From Alphaproteobacteria bacterium (GTDB lineage Bacteria > Pseudomonadota > Alphaproteobacteria > Acetobacterales > Acetobacteraceae), in the NCBI GenBank assembly GCA_017307285.1, contig JAFKFI010000061.1:140225-190322 (forward strand): DNA of 50,098 nucleotides. Direction: 5' to 3'. Below are positions 32,280-41,027 of this stretch, piece by piece (position 1 is the first letter of the stretch; the number at the start of each line of letters is the position of its first letter). Both the position numbers and the translations under genes were made by a program. The notes under the pieces were generated by a model. It worked only from the letters and a program-made list of their open reading frames with translations. It had not been told where the DNA came from and did not search any database.

Positions 32280-32292
32280 AGGGGATGCCCGG

Positions 32293-32532
32293 ATGGGTGA
32301 GGAGACGAGCGTGATCGGGCGACGCTGTGAGCGAGCGGTCGTGACCGCGTATCGTGACCTGCGTCAGCTCGGCAGCGACGACATGATGGCGTTCCAGGCC
32401 TGCACCACGCTGTATCGCATCCATCATCCCGAATCCTCGCTGAACGAGGCGCGCCGTCTGGTGGCCGAATGGATCGACCATCACGTCGTCCGCGAGGCGG
32501 GAGGCCCGACCGAAGGCTGCGCCTGCGCCTGA
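32293..32532 (+). CDS. Small conserved hypothetical protein
   Basis: A 79-residue soluble protein with no recognised domain. It is mainly helical (RRCERAVVTAYRDLRQLG and SSLNEARRLVAEWIDHH) and ends in a short CAC motif. Mixed charge and several histidines are notable. GGGG lies eight bases before ATG 32293. It stands alone between thiD and the phosphodiesterase and follows the hairpin leader described above. Confidence 0.6.
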   Translation: MGEETSVIGRRCERAVVTAYRDLRQLGSDDMMAFQACTTLYRIHHPESSLNEARRLVAEWIDHHVVREAGGPTEGCACA

Positions 32533-32633
32533 CCCGCTTCTCGACACCCGGCCAATCATCGTTTGCTTGACCGCGACGGCGCGGAGCATCTACGCCTCGT
32601 GATCTCCTCCGGGGCGGGGTCCTGACGCGGCCG

Positions 32634-33545
32634 ATGACACGCTATATCCAGTTGCAAGGCCATCGCGGCGCACGCGGCCTGTTTCCCGAGAATACAATCG
32701 AGGGCTTTATCAGGACACTGGCGCTCGGGGTGGATGTGCTGGAAATGGATGTGGGCCTTACTGCCGACGGGCAGGTCGTCGTCACTCATGATCCGAGCCT
32801 CAACCCTGACATCACCCGCGCGGCTGGAGGTGAGTGGCTGGCGCGGCCCGGACCGATGATCGGCTCCCTCACGCGCGAGGCGTTGCTGGCCTATGATGTT
32901 GGCCGCATCCGGCCTGGTTCGGCCTATGCCGACAGTTTCCCGGACCAGGCCCCGCATGACGGCGCCCGTATCCCGGTGCTCGCCGAAGTAATCGGCCTCG
33001 ACCCCGAGATACGGTTCGACATTGAGCTGAAGACCTTTCCGCTCCATCCCGAATGGACTGCGAGCCCCGGTGAGATGGCAGATGCGGTGCTCGCAACGCT
33101 AGACGCCACAGGGGCGGTGCCGCGTGCCACGGTGCAATCGTTCGATTGGCGCGGGCTGCGGCATCTGCGCGCCCGCCGCCCCGACGTCACGCTTTCCTGG
33201 CTGACGCGGCGGTCGACCGGGGTCGACACGCGTCGCTGGTGGGATGGCCCCGACCCTTCCGACTATGCCGGTTCCGTGCCGCGCGCGGTTGCCGCCGAGG
33301 GCGGGCCGATCTGGGCGCCGGAGCACCATGACCTCACGGCCGAGCTGGTGGATGAGGCCCATCTCCTCGGCCTCGAGGTGGTGCCCTGGACGGTGAACCG
33401 ACCGGACGACATGCGCCGGCTGATCGGCTTCGGCGTTGATGGGCTGATCTCGGACCGCCCCGATCTGGTGCGTTGCGTGCTCGATGCGGAGGGTTTGACA
33501 GTGCCGCTAGCCCGGTCGGGGCCGGGGATCATCAGGGCAGGGTGA
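32634..33545 (+). CDS. Glycerophosphodiester phosphodiesterase
   Basis: A 303-residue GDPD-family TIM-barrel enzyme that hydrolyses deacylated phospholipid head groups to glycerol-3-phosphate and an alcohol. The catalytic GHRGARGLFPENT is at 9-21, with EMDVGLTADGQVVVTHD next and DIELKT in the middle. There is no signal peptide, so it is probably the cytoplasmic (UgpQ-like) type. Its 3' end overlaps the convergent orphan gene by 14 bases. Confidence 0.9.
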   Translation: MTRYIQLQGHRGARGLFPENTIEGFIRTLALGVDVLEMDVGLTADGQVVVTHDPSLNPDITRAAGGEWLARPGPMIGSLTREALLAYDVGRIRPGSAYADSFPDQAPHDGARIPVLAEVIGLDPEIRFDIELKTFPLHPEWTASPGEMADAVLATLDATGAVPRATVQSFDWRGLRHLRARRPDVTLSWLTRRSTGVDTRRWWDGPDPSDYAGSVPRAVAAEGGPIWAPEHHDLTAELVDEAHLLGLEVVPWTVNRPDDMRRLIGFGVDGLISDRPDLVRCVLDAEGLTVPLARSGPGIIRAG

Positions 33546-34161
33546 GGAAGTTGCCGGCGGTGCAGGCGCGCGCGACCATCGCCTGCAGGGCCGGATTCTT
33601 GTCTCCGTCGACCGCGGTGAGAGCATCCATCGGCACAAAGTATTCGTGCGGGTGCGGCAGCGTGCCGGTCGCCACCTCGTAATGGCGCGTCTTCAGACCG
33701 TACATCACCTTGAGATCGCGCACCGGCAGAACGAACGGGTGGGTCGGCTCTGCGCGGAGCAGACCAGTAGCCTTCCACCGTGGAAGCGGATCGTCGGCCA
33801 GCGCTGGTGCGAGCAGCCACTGCACTGGACAGACCGCCAGCAGGGATTGCGTGCTAGGAGCAAATCGGGAACGTTTATCAAGCAGGTTTTGCAGGCTGCT
33901 GCAGGCCTCGATGGCAAAGATGTCGACATAAGGTTCGAGCGGCGTGCCACCAAAATTGAGCCACAGCCCGTCCGGCAGGGTGCGGAATCGGTTACTGCCC
34001 GGCAACTTGAGGAAGGGATTGCTCATGTCATCGGAAGTCGGCCGTCCGCGCATCCAGGCGTCTCGTCCGGCGCCGGTACCATTCAATCCCGGGGGCCGTT
34101 GCGGCCACTTCCTCAGCCGGGCCCGCACAAGCGCATCGAGGGAATAATAAGGCTCCAACAT
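33532..34161 (-). CDS. Orphan hypothetical protein of 209 residues
   Basis: I do not recognise this protein. It starts MLEPYYSLDALVRARLRKWP, has no signal peptide or membrane segment, and contains paired aromatic and proline-rich stretches (LWLNFGGTPLEPY, VQWLLAPALADDPLPRW, PHPHEYFVPMDA). A good GGAGG lies eight bases before the ATG. It is transcribed out of the 458-base AT-richer gap and convergent with the phosphodiesterase. The strong ribosome site and full-length open frame make it likely real. Confidence 0.6.
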   Translation of the reverse strand: MLEPYYSLDALVRARLRKWPQRPPGLNGTGAGRDAWMRGRPTSDDMSNPFLKLPGSNRFRTLPDGLWLNFGGTPLEPYVDIFAIEACSSLQNLLDKRSRFAPSTQSLLAVCPVQWLLAPALADDPLPRWKATGLLRAEPTHPFVLPVRDLKVMYGLKTRHYEVATGTLPHPHEYFVPMDALTAVDGDKNPALQAMVARACTAGNFLTLP

Positions 34162-34534
34162 AAAACCTCCGGGAGGTGCGGTGCGAAATTCAACTTACGG
34201 GTGCATCCATACCTGCCTTCGCTCCTCTCGGTAAGTTGATCGTTAACTTTCTGTTGAACAAAGCTCCTCCGAATTCACGATGGCGCGAGCCGAGCGTTAT
34301 CGATTCTTGAAATGTTCTGCATATTTCAGCTGTGCGCAGGCATCATTGGACTCCGACATTGCGCATCGACCAGAATAGAATCTGCGAATCCTCTGAGTCG
34401 CTTGTCGCGATTCTTTAACGTTGCTCATCAACACGATCGTATTCCTTGAATCAGGAGGTTGGTCTGAAAGGAACTATTTCACACTGCAAAATTGATGATC
34501 CAGAAAGCCGTGAAAAGCACGGAATCGGAATAGA
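34162..34534. other. AT-richer intergenic region
   Basis: This stretch is visibly lower in GC than its surroundings. It contains the inverted repeat at 34190-34239, a TGAAAT/ATTTCA hairpin near 34310, and a hairpin at 34377-34414 (AGAATC-GCGA against TCGCGATTCT with one bulged base). No protein gene is visible. It must carry the promoter and 5' leader of the orphan gene, and could host a small RNA. Confidence 0.4.
34190..34239 (-). repeat. Nine-base inverted repeat in the leader of the orphan gene
   Basis: TCAACTTAC (34190-34198) and GTAAGTTGA (34231-34239) are perfect inverted copies 32 bases apart, 29 bases upstream of the ATG at 34161. They could be an operator or an RNA stem. Confidence 0.5.
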
Positions 34535-34559
34535 AAGGGCGGGATCGTCTCCCGCCCTT
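34535..34559 (-). terminator. Intrinsic terminator of gltA
   Basis: AAGGGCGGGA (34535-34544), a five-base loop and TCCCGCCCTT (34550-34559) form a perfect 10-base stem. Read on the minus strand it is followed by a T-rich stretch (TTTCTATTCC). It lies about 60 bases after the gltA stop. Confidence 0.8.
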
Positions 34560-34619
34560 CGTGAGCCGAAACAGAGGATTGCGAGGTCCTGCTGGTCAAT
34601 GGGCGCCATCCAATGACGG

Positions 34620-35924
34620 CTATCTGCGCTCCGCCAGAGGAACGAAATCGCGACGGGCGGCTCCAGTGTAGACCTGCCGCGGACGCCCGATTCGCTGCTG
34701 GGGATCCTTCACCATTTCCTCCCACTGGCTGATCCAGCCCACGGTCCGCGAGACGGCGAACAAAGCGGTGAACATGCTGGTGGGGAAGCCCATCGCTCGC
34801 AGGATGATGCCCGAGTAGAAATCCACATTCGGATATAGCTTGCGGTCGACAAAATAAGGATCGCTCAGCGCGATCTTTTCCATCTCCATAGCCAAGTCCA
34901 GAAGCGGATCATTAATCCCAAGTTCGCCCAACACCTCATGACAGGTTCGCTGCATGATTTTGGCGCGTGGATCGTAGTTCTTATAGACGCGGTGGCCGAA
35001 GCCCATAAGCCGGGTGTGTTGGTTCCTGTCCTTCACGCTAGCCAGGAACTCCTTGATGTTGCTCTTGTGGCCGATCTCCTGGAGCATCTTCAGCACGGCC
35101 TCGTTGGCACCCCCATGTGCTGGACCCCAGAGGCTGGCGATTCCGGCGGCGATACAAGCGAACGGGTTGGCTCCCGTCGAACCCGCGAGCCGGACGGTGC
35201 TCGTCGAGGCATTCTGCTCATGATCCGCGTGAAGAATCATAATGAGGTCCATCGCGCGCGCCAGAATCGGATTCACCTGGTACGGCTCGGCCGGCACCGC
35301 ATTGAACATGTAAAGAAAGTTTTCCGCGTAGCTGAGATCGTTGCGCGGATACATGAATGGCTGGCCGACATTGTACTTGTGCGCCCAGGCCGCGATGGTC
35401 GGCACCTTGGCGATCAGCCTGAAAGCGCTGATCGTGCGCTGCGCCGGATCGTTGATGTCCATGCTGTCGTGATAGAATGCCGACAATGCGCCGACGACGC
35501 CGCACATCACCGCCATCGGATGCGCGTCGCGACGAAAGCCATTGTAGAATTGGCGAATCTGCTCGTGCAGCATGGTGTGCCGCAGCACGCCCTTTTCAAA
35601 CTGGTCCTTCTGCTCGGCATTCGGCAGCTCGCCATGCTGCAGCAGGTAGCAGACCTCGAGGAAGGACGAGTGCTCCGCGAGCTGCTCGATCGGATAGCCG
35701 CGATAAAGCAGCACGCCCTCATCACCGTCGATGTAGGTGATCTTGCTCTCGCAAGATGCTGTGGCGCCGTAGCCGGGGTCGTAGGTGAAGACTCCGAGAT
35801 CCGCATAGAGCTTGCGGATGTCAGCGACCGCGGGACCCAAGGTGCCCTGGATGAGCGGCAGATTGCTGGACTTGTTCGACCCATCGAGCGTGATGGTGAC
35901 GGACCTGGAAGCCGTTCCGCTCAT
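34620..35924 (-). CDS. gltA: Citrate synthase (type II)
   Basis: A 434-residue citrate synthase that condenses oxaloacetate and acetyl-CoA at the head of the TCA cycle. The catalytic histidines are in [10 protein letters not shown] and MGFGHRVYK, and an aspartate lies in the C-terminal third (NVDFYSG). The N-terminal beta-domain (about 15-70) marks the hexameric Gram-negative type regulated by NADH. I chose ATG 35924 with AGGA upstream; the longer frame from 36053 lacks homology. The gene is monocistronic with its own terminator. Confidence 0.95.
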   Translation of the reverse strand: MSGTASRSVTITLDGSNKSSNLPLIQGTLGPAVADIRKLYADLGVFTYDPGYGATASCESKITYIDGDEGVLLYRGYPIEQLAEHSSFLEVCYLLQHGELPNAEQKDQFEKGVLRHTMLHEQIRQFYNGFRRDAHPMAVMCGVVGALSAFYHDSMDINDPAQRTISAFRLIAKVPTIAAWAHKYNVGQPFMYPRNDLSYAENFLYMFNAVPAEPYQVNPILARAMDLIMILHADHEQNASTSTVRLAGSTGANPFACIAAGIASLWGPAHGGANEAVLKMLQEIGHKSNIKEFLASVKDRNQHTRLMGFGHRVYKNYDPRAKIMQRTCHEVLGELGINDPLLDLAMEMEKIALSDPYFVDRKLYPNVDFYSGIILRAMGFPTSMFTALFAVSRTVGWISQWEEMVKDPQQRIGRPRQVYTGAARRDFVPLAERR

Positions 35925-36073
35925 TATGTGTGTCCTCGTTCCTGCGGATGCGCGTTTCGCGTCCCGCGCTGGCCCGGAACACGGGTTCGGCGCGGGGCTT
36001 GCAGCGAAATTATGGCGGAGTTGAGGTGGACGCAACCTTCGCGCCCGCAGCATAAGCTTTCTGGTTCAGGCGG

Positions 36074-36565
36074 CTACCGTCCGGTATCAGCCCACAGTCC
36101 CAGACGCCCGGCACGTGCGCTTCTCTCGGCTTCTCGCAGATCCGGCCTCTCGGTGTCGGCATGCGCCCAGCCGGCGGCAATAACCGCTCGGCTGAGATCC
36201 GTGCCCGCAGCGTGGCAGGCGCCGAGTGGCCGCCCCATGTCGTCCTGCCCCCGGACAGCGCAGGAGACCGGCTTCTCTCGTACCAAGCTGGCCAGCGCGT
36301 TAGCAGCGGCGGTGCCGCAATCGGCGGCCGTCCCGCAGCTCTCGCCGCGATCCGGCGGATCGACGCCGAGCAGGCGAACGACCTGGCGGTCCATGCGCAG
36401 GGTACCCCCGTCTATCACCACGACTTCTGCGGGTGGGGCAGCAAGCGTCCGGATCGCGGCCGGCGGGGTGCGGCCGAGCAGGTCCGTAGAGACTCCGGCA
36501 ATGACCAGGGCCGCCGCGCCCAGCACGCCAAGGGCAGCCAAACCGGTGAGGGCAACGGCCGCCAT
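36074..36565 (-). CDS. Thermonuclease-like (SNase) protein with altered active site
   Basis: A 163-residue protein with an N-terminal hydrophobic anchor (about 2-30) and an SNc domain. The core reads VVIDGGTLRMDRQVVRLLG: the calcium-binding aspartate of the usual DGDT is glycine, and the APE motif reads PPD, so the catalytic glutamate position is aspartate. The following ALASLVREKPVSC and DDMGRPLGAC blocks are conserved, and several cysteines could form disulfides. It is probably membrane-anchored and periplasmic, with reduced or no nuclease activity. No good ribosome site is visible, so the start is uncertain. Confidence 0.7.
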   Translation of the reverse strand: MAAVALTGLAALGVLGAAALVIAGVSTDLLGRTPPAAIRTLAAPPAEVVVIDGGTLRMDRQVVRLLGVDPPDRGESCGTAADCGTAAANALASLVREKPVSCAVRGQDDMGRPLGACHAAGTDLSRAVIAAGWAHADTERPDLREAERSARAGRLGLWADTGR

Positions 36566-36709
36566 CCGCAGTGTGGCCGGGCTAGGCCGGGTGAGGGATG
36601 AGGAGCGGAAAATCCGGCGCGGACGCTGAAGCGGCAAGCCGTCTGACCCTGGGAGACAGTGACGGAAGCCAGCCCTAACGCGCGCGGCTGGCGCCCGCAA
36701 CCCGGGAGT

Positions 36710-38191
36710 TCAAACCCAGAACGGGGTGGTCTGGCGAAACCGGCTCCAGGCGCGGGCGATCTCCTGGCGATGCGTGGCACCCCGGCCGGCGACGAAGCCA
36801 CGCACCACGCCGACCGCGAAGGCGCGGTCGGCACCGCTGCCGCCGAGTTCCGCCATCAGCTGTGCCGCGACCGCGCCGTCATTCAGAACGCCCAGACACT
36901 CCTGCAATCCGGTCAGGCGGCGGATGAAGCGACGCGGCGCCTTGCCCGGCCACAAGGAGGAAAACAACTCCGCCGCGTACCGCATCCGCTTCCCGAGGAG
37001 GCGAATCTCGTGCAACGTTGCTGCCTCGAGGTGGTCGATTGCCTCCCCGGTGCGGAGCAGTCGCTTCCACCGTTTGCCGAGCACGGCGGCGGCGAAGTCG
37101 AGCAAGGGCTGATCGAGCACCGCCGCCTGCTCCGGGTCGACGGCCGCGATCCAGCTTTCCGGGATCGACAACGAAGCGAACCGGATCATCAGGCGCCGAT
37201 ATTCGGCACCATTCAAAAAGGAGCAGAGTGTTTGGTAATGCTCGTTCTTGCGTCGTTCGGCGACGGCGAGCAGACGGGCGACCTGCGCTTCCGGGGTGAA
37301 CGCCTCGCCCACAGCCAGGCCGGTCTCAGAGCAAAACACGTCCCAGTCCCGCGCCGGCCCGAGCACGCCGGCCAGCTGCTTCAGTCCCCGTCGGGCTTCG
37401 ACGAGCAGCTGCGCCTCGGCGGCGGCGGGATATTGCGACATGGTCGACCGCAGCCGCCGCATGGCCACACGCATCTGATGCACCGGCTCGAGCGCGCGCG
37501 GCTCGTCCGGGCCGGGCGGGGCAGCGATCAACTCGCCCCAATGCAACATGACGTCGGCGAGGTGCCCCGTCACGTGCGCGAAAGCCTCGGCGACCGAGAG
37601 GTCCGACGGCAGGCCTGCCGCGCCCAGTCGACGGGCGGCCGGTAGTCCGGCGCGCGCGGCGGCTATCGTCTCGCTGGCCAGTGCCGCGCACGGGATCGCG
37701 ACAGGCAATTCTTCGGCGAGGTCGAGTGCGAGCGCCGTCACGGCGACGGCGTCTCCCGCCATCCGCAACCGTGCGGCGCGGCGCTCGGCCGTTACTCCAC
37801 GCATTACGCCGTCGAGCAGGCGCAGCGACACTGCCTCGCCCTCCCGCAGTAAGTCGAGCGCGATAGCCCGTCCCTCGAAGGCGGCGACGGGCATGAGTCT
37901 AACTGGCGATGTCGGTGTCAGGTCGGCGGCACTGGAAGCTTCGGCGAGCACCGGGCTTGGGGCGCCGAGCGGCCATTCGCGCCCATTCGGGCCGATCTGC
38001 TCCAGCCGCCATTGCCCGCGCTGCTCGGCCACGGCGAGTCCCTGGCTCAGCAAGTCGGCGGTCGGCGTGTCGTGCCAGACGATGCGGATGGGCTGATTGC
38101 GCGCCCGCCCGGTCTTGAGCGCTGCGAGCCGGCGCGAGCGCGGCAGGCGGGCGGCGGCGTCCGGTGGGAGGCTTAACTCGAGCTCGATCAG
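36710..38191 (-). CDS. CYTH/CHAD domain protein, probable CTG start
   Basis: A protein of about 493 residues. The N-terminal part (IELELSLPPDAAARL) is a degenerate CYTH domain, and the rest is a CHAD domain with conserved histidine/arginine helices (PVHQMRVAMRRLRSTM and LHEIRLLGKRMRYAAELF). CHAD domains bind polyphosphate; CYTH domains hydrolyse triphosphates, but here the acidic tunnel residues look reduced. No ATG, GTG or TTG fits well: a GGAG at 38200-38203 lies eight bases before an in-frame CTG at 38191. A TTG at 38239 inside sixA is the alternative. It follows sixA by 13 bases. Confidence 0.75.
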   Translation of the reverse strand: MIELELSLPPDAAARLPRSRRLAALKTGRARNQPIRIVWHDTPTADLLSQGLAVAEQRGQWRLEQIGPNGREWPLGAPSPVLAEASSAADLTPTSPVRLMPVAAFEGRAIALDLLREGEAVSLRLLDGVMRGVTAERRAARLRMAGDAVAVTALALDLAEELPVAIPCAALASETIAAARAGLPAARRLGAAGLPSDLSVAEAFAHVTGHLADVMLHWGELIAAPPGPDEPRALEPVHQMRVAMRRLRSTMSQYPAAAEAQLLVEARRGLKQLAGVLGPARDWDVFCSETGLAVGEAFTPEAQVARLLAVAERRKNEHYQTLCSFLNGAEYRRLMIRFASLSIPESWIAAVDPEQAAVLDQPLLDFAAAVLGKRWKRLLRTGEAIDHLEAATLHEIRLLGKRMRYAAELFSSLWPGKAPRRFIRRLTGLQECLGVLNDGAVAAQLMAELGGSGADRAFAVGVVRGFVAGRGATHRQEIARAWSRFRQTTPFWV

Positions 38192-38199
38192 GCGACGAT

Positions 38200-38203
38200 C
38201 TCC
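38200..38203 (-). promoter_or_regulatory. Ribosome site supporting a CTG start of the CHAD gene
   Basis: Read on the minus strand, GGAG lies two bases past the sixA stop and eight bases before the CTG. No other start codon stands at a suitable distance. Confidence 0.5.
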
Positions 38204-38204
38204 G

Positions 38205-38738
38205 TCAGACGGCCATCTCGGGCAAGTCGCGGGGTGCAAGAAACCGGTGCAGCCGCGCGCCCCCAGTGTCAAGCTGCCACCACGGGCCAGGCACGGTGAA
38301 CTCCGCCAGGGCACCAGTGGGATAGCCTTGCGCGAGCCGCTGCGCCGCTCCTCCGCCCGCTGCCGGCGCCCCCGTGCCGGCCAGCATCACCGCCAAGTCG
38401 TGCAGCCCCGGATTATGCCCGATCAACAGCACGCTGCGGGCGGTCTCGGCGACCCCGCGCAGCACCTGCAGCATCTGCGGCGCGGCCGCGAGATAGAGCG
38501 CATCCATTGGCTCGATCAGCGGCATCTCGTCCCAGGGGCCGAGCGCCTCCAGGGTCTGCAAGGTGCGGCGGGCCGAGGAGACCAGCACGATGTCCGGGGC
38601 GAGGGCGAGGTCGCGCATCGCGCGGCGCATCGCGACAGCCGCCTGCCGGCCGCGCGCGTTCAGCGGGCGCGCATGATCCGGCAGATGCGGATCGTCCCAG
38701 GACGACTTGGCGTGGCGCAGGAGCAATAGCTGACGCAT
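38205..38738 (-). CDS. sixA: Phosphohistidine phosphatase SixA family
   Basis: A 177-residue histidine phosphatase. The RHA catalytic motif is at 8-10 (LLLLRHAKSSWDD) and the second histidine is in LIGHNPGLHDLAVML. SixA removes phosphate from histidine of phosphotransferase proteins, notably in nitrogen-PTS signalling. It is directly followed by the CHAD gene, a pairing that suggests a shared role in phosphate handling; that is inference. Confidence 0.85.
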   Translation of the reverse strand: MRQLLLLRHAKSSWDDPHLPDHARPLNARGRQAAVAMRRAMRDLALAPDIVLVSSARRTLQTLEALGPWDEMPLIEPMDALYLAAAPQMLQVLRGVAETARSVLLIGHNPGLHDLAVMLAGTGAPAAGGGAAQRLAQGYPTGALAEFTVPGPWWQLDTGGARLHRFLAPRDLPEMAV

Positions 38739-38828
38739 GGCGTGCGGACGCGCGTTCCCCCGTTTGTCGGCAATCCTGCCACGACGCGCGCGGCTTGTCC
38801 TCCCCGCGGATGTAGAGGCTCGGTCCTG

Positions 38829-39356
38829 TCAGACGAGGCCCAGCCAGCCGGCGATCCCGGCGGCCGCAACCAGGAAGAGCGGGTTGAGCTTGGTCGCGCA
38901 CAGTACGAGCGTCGCGGCCGCGGTGAGTGCCAGCTGCGCGGGCGAATGCTCGGTCGTGCGCGCGATGATGGCGCCGCTCGCGGCGACAAGGCCGATCGCT
39001 ACCGGGGCGAGGCCGCGTTCCATCGCGACATGCCAGCGGGCCCCAGACGAAGACTGCCAGAATCGCGCCACGACATGCACGATAACCCCCGCTGGCAGGA
39101 TCATCGCGACGGTCGCGAGCAGCGCGCCGACCACGCCGCCCGCCTTGTACCCGACCAAAGTGACCAGCAACATGCTCGGACCGGGCGCCGCCTGGGCAAT
39201 CGCGAACAGATCGCCGAACTGCGCGGCGGAGAGCCAATGATAGGTGTCCACCGCGCGGAGCTGGATCTCCGGTACCACCGAATTGCCGCCCCCGACCGAC
39301 AGGAGCGACGCGGTGCCGAACAGCAAACAGATTTGCAGGGCGGTGCCGAGGCTCAC
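38829..39356 (-). CDS. chrA: Chromate transporter, C-terminal-half subunit
   Basis: A 175-residue membrane protein, one of two CHR-family halves. It has about six hydrophobic segments, with the signature SVGGGNSVVPEIQ near residue 20 and AQAAPGPSMLLVTLVGYKAGG near residue 50. The GTG at 39356 overlaps the stop of the partner gene by four bases (GTGA), implying coupled translation in a fixed ratio. Family members export chromate or sulfate in exchange for protons. Confidence 0.82.
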   Translation of the reverse strand: MSLGTALQICLLFGTASLLSVGGGNSVVPEIQLRAVDTYHWLSAAQFGDLFAIAQAAPGPSMLLVTLVGYKAGGVVGALLATVAMILPAGVIVHVVARFWQSSSGARWHVAMERGLAPVAIGLVAASGAIIARTTEHSPAQLALTAAATLVLCATKLNPLFLVAAAGIAGWLGLV

Positions 39357-39919
39357 GGCGAGGCATCCGGTCGCGCGGGCCATGCCCACCACAGCGCTAC
39401 TGGCGCGACGATCGCCAGCATCACTGGCAGCGGCACGCGGAACACGGCGGAGAGCAGGAAAGACGCGGCGCACAGCACCCAGGCGGGGAGGCTACGCAGC
39501 GCCTTCGCACCGGTCTTGTACGCCATCGCGAAGGTCATTGCGACTGCGACGGCAGTGATGCCGCGCAGTATCGACTGCGTGGCGGGCACCGAGCCGTTGC
39601 GGAAATAGAGGTAGCCGAGCACCAGGACGATCAGCACGGGCACGGCGATCAGTCCGAGCACCGCGGCCACCGCGCCGCGCGGGCCGCGTAGTTTGCTCCC
39701 GACATAGATCGCGAGGTTCACTTGATTGGCGCCGGGCAGCACCCGGCACAGCGTCATCGCGCTGAGGAACTCCTCGTCGGTCATCCATCCGCGATCTTCG
39801 ACGACGACCTTGCGCGACCAAGCGGATAGGCCCCCGCCGAAGCTCGCCAGCGCGATCTGGCAGAAGGTGGCCGCGAGGCGGCCGAGGGAAACGTCGGACG
39901 ACGGACGATCTCTACTCAT
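39353..39919 (-). CDS. chrA: Chromate transporter, N-terminal-half subunit
   Basis: A 188-residue membrane protein, the partner CHR half, with about six hydrophobic segments. Signatures are IALASFGGGLSAWSRKVVVE followed by RGWMTDEEF, and the VLPGANQVNLAIYVG segment. Its ATG overlaps the end of the phospholipase D-like gene by eight bases. Bicistronic short-chain CHR pairs are a known form, in which the two halves heterodimerise. Confidence 0.82.
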   Translation of the reverse strand: MSRDRPSSDVSLGRLAATFCQIALASFGGGLSAWSRKVVVEDRGWMTDEEFLSAMTLCRVLPGANQVNLAIYVGSKLRGPRGAVAAVLGLIAVPVLIVLVLGYLYFRNGSVPATQSILRGITAVAVAMTFAMAYKTGAKALRSLPAWVLCAASFLLSAVFRVPLPVMLAIVAPVALWWAWPARPDASP

Positions 39920-40979
39920 GGACCAGGTCGGGATCGTGCGGGAACTCATCCTCGGTATGGTCGGGCGCCAGCAACGGGTCCGGCGCCTCGTAGCGGCCGG
40001 AATTCTCCCAATCGGACGCGAATTGTCCGGCAAGGCGCTTGATTGCGGCGGGGTCTGAGACGATGCAGCCGAGCTCGCGTCGCAGGTCGAAGGCGCTGCG
40101 GTCGATGTTCATCGAGCCGACCAGCGCGCGACTGCCGTCGGCGATCAGCAGCTTGGCGTGCAGCCGCAGCTTGCTCTGCTTGTGCACCTTCACGTCGAGC
40201 CGGTTCAGCATCCTGAGCGACGAGAACGTATCGATAATGTCCCATTCGCTGATACCGTGCTTGCCGCCGCACAGCAGATGCACCCGCACGCCCCGGTGTG
40301 CGGCCTCGGAAATTCGGTCGAGGATCGCCGCGTCGACGAATTTCGGGTGCTGAATGTCGAGCCGGTGCTTGGCGCTGGCGATGAACGCGCTCATCAGTCG
40401 GCGCGAGTTGCGCGTGCTCCAGAGCAGCGCGCTAGGCTCGCCGGGATGGAAGGTGCCCCGCGCCCGATCGGCGGCGAAGCACGCCTCGATCTCCCGCACC
40501 TCCGCCTGATCGCTGATCACCAGGCCATAGTCGCGCGTCTGGGTGAAGTATTTCTCGGCGAGATTGAAGGTGGCGATGAGCGCACGCTGGCCGTCGATCA
40601 CGATCGACTTCTCGTGCGTCACGGCGAAGCGTGGATTGGTCCATTCGACGTCCACGCCGGATGCCTTCAACATCTCGAATGCCGCATCGTTGGCCCGGTC
40701 ACCGGACGAGCGTGCCGGGTTCAGCATCACCTGCACCGCGACACCGCGCCGATGCGCCTCTATCACCGCATCCAGCAGGGTCGGGTGACTGAAGGTAAAC
40801 TGCTTGATCCACAGGCTGTGTCGAGCCTGCTCGATGAGCGCCAGCACCGGACCGGTGCCGTCGTCCGGCTGGACGATTACTTGAACATTATGGGTCAGCT
40901 CATGCACGCCAGTCGGTCCCCCTTGCGCGGCCGGGACCAACCCGGACACCGGGACATGGTAGAGCTTACGGGCTGCCAC
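39912..40979 (-). CDS. Phospholipase D-like (cardiolipin synthase-type) protein
   Basis: A 355-residue protein with two HKD motifs: H122, K124 and D129 in HEKSIVID, and H274, K276 and D281 in HAKLLIAD, with the GSMNIDRSAFDLRRE segment after it. No signal peptide or membrane anchor is visible, so it is not a classic membrane cardiolipin synthase. It may be a phosphatidyltransferase, phospholipase or nuclease. The start is a GTG at 40979. It overlaps the chromate transporter gene by eight bases. Confidence 0.8.
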   Translation of the reverse strand: MAARKLYHVPVSGLVPAAQGGPTGVHELTHNVQVIVQPDDGTGPVLALIEQARHSLWIKQFTFSHPTLLDAVIEAHRRGVAVQVMLNPARSSGDRANDAAFEMLKASGVDVEWTNPRFAVTHEKSIVIDGQRALIATFNLAEKYFTQTRDYGLVISDQAEVREIEACFAADRARGTFHPGEPSALLWSTRNSRRLMSAFIASAKHRLDIQHPKFVDAAILDRISEAAHRGVRVHLLCGGKHGISEWDIIDTFSSLRMLNRLDVKVHKQSKLRLHAKLLIADGSRALVGSMNIDRSAFDLRRELGCIVSDPAAIKRLAGQFASDWENSGRYEAPDPLLAPDHTEDEFPHDPDLVHE

Positions 40980-41027
40980 CGTGTAAACGATCTTGCCGCG
41001 CCGGGCGAGGGCGGTCGATCTCCGTGA

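Noticed and set aside
36690-36725. T-arm-like GAGTTCAAAC motif suggesting a tRNA
   Set aside because: The flanking bases do not pair as a T-stem, no acceptor or anticodon arm is found, and the stretch encodes the C-terminus and stop of the CHAD gene.
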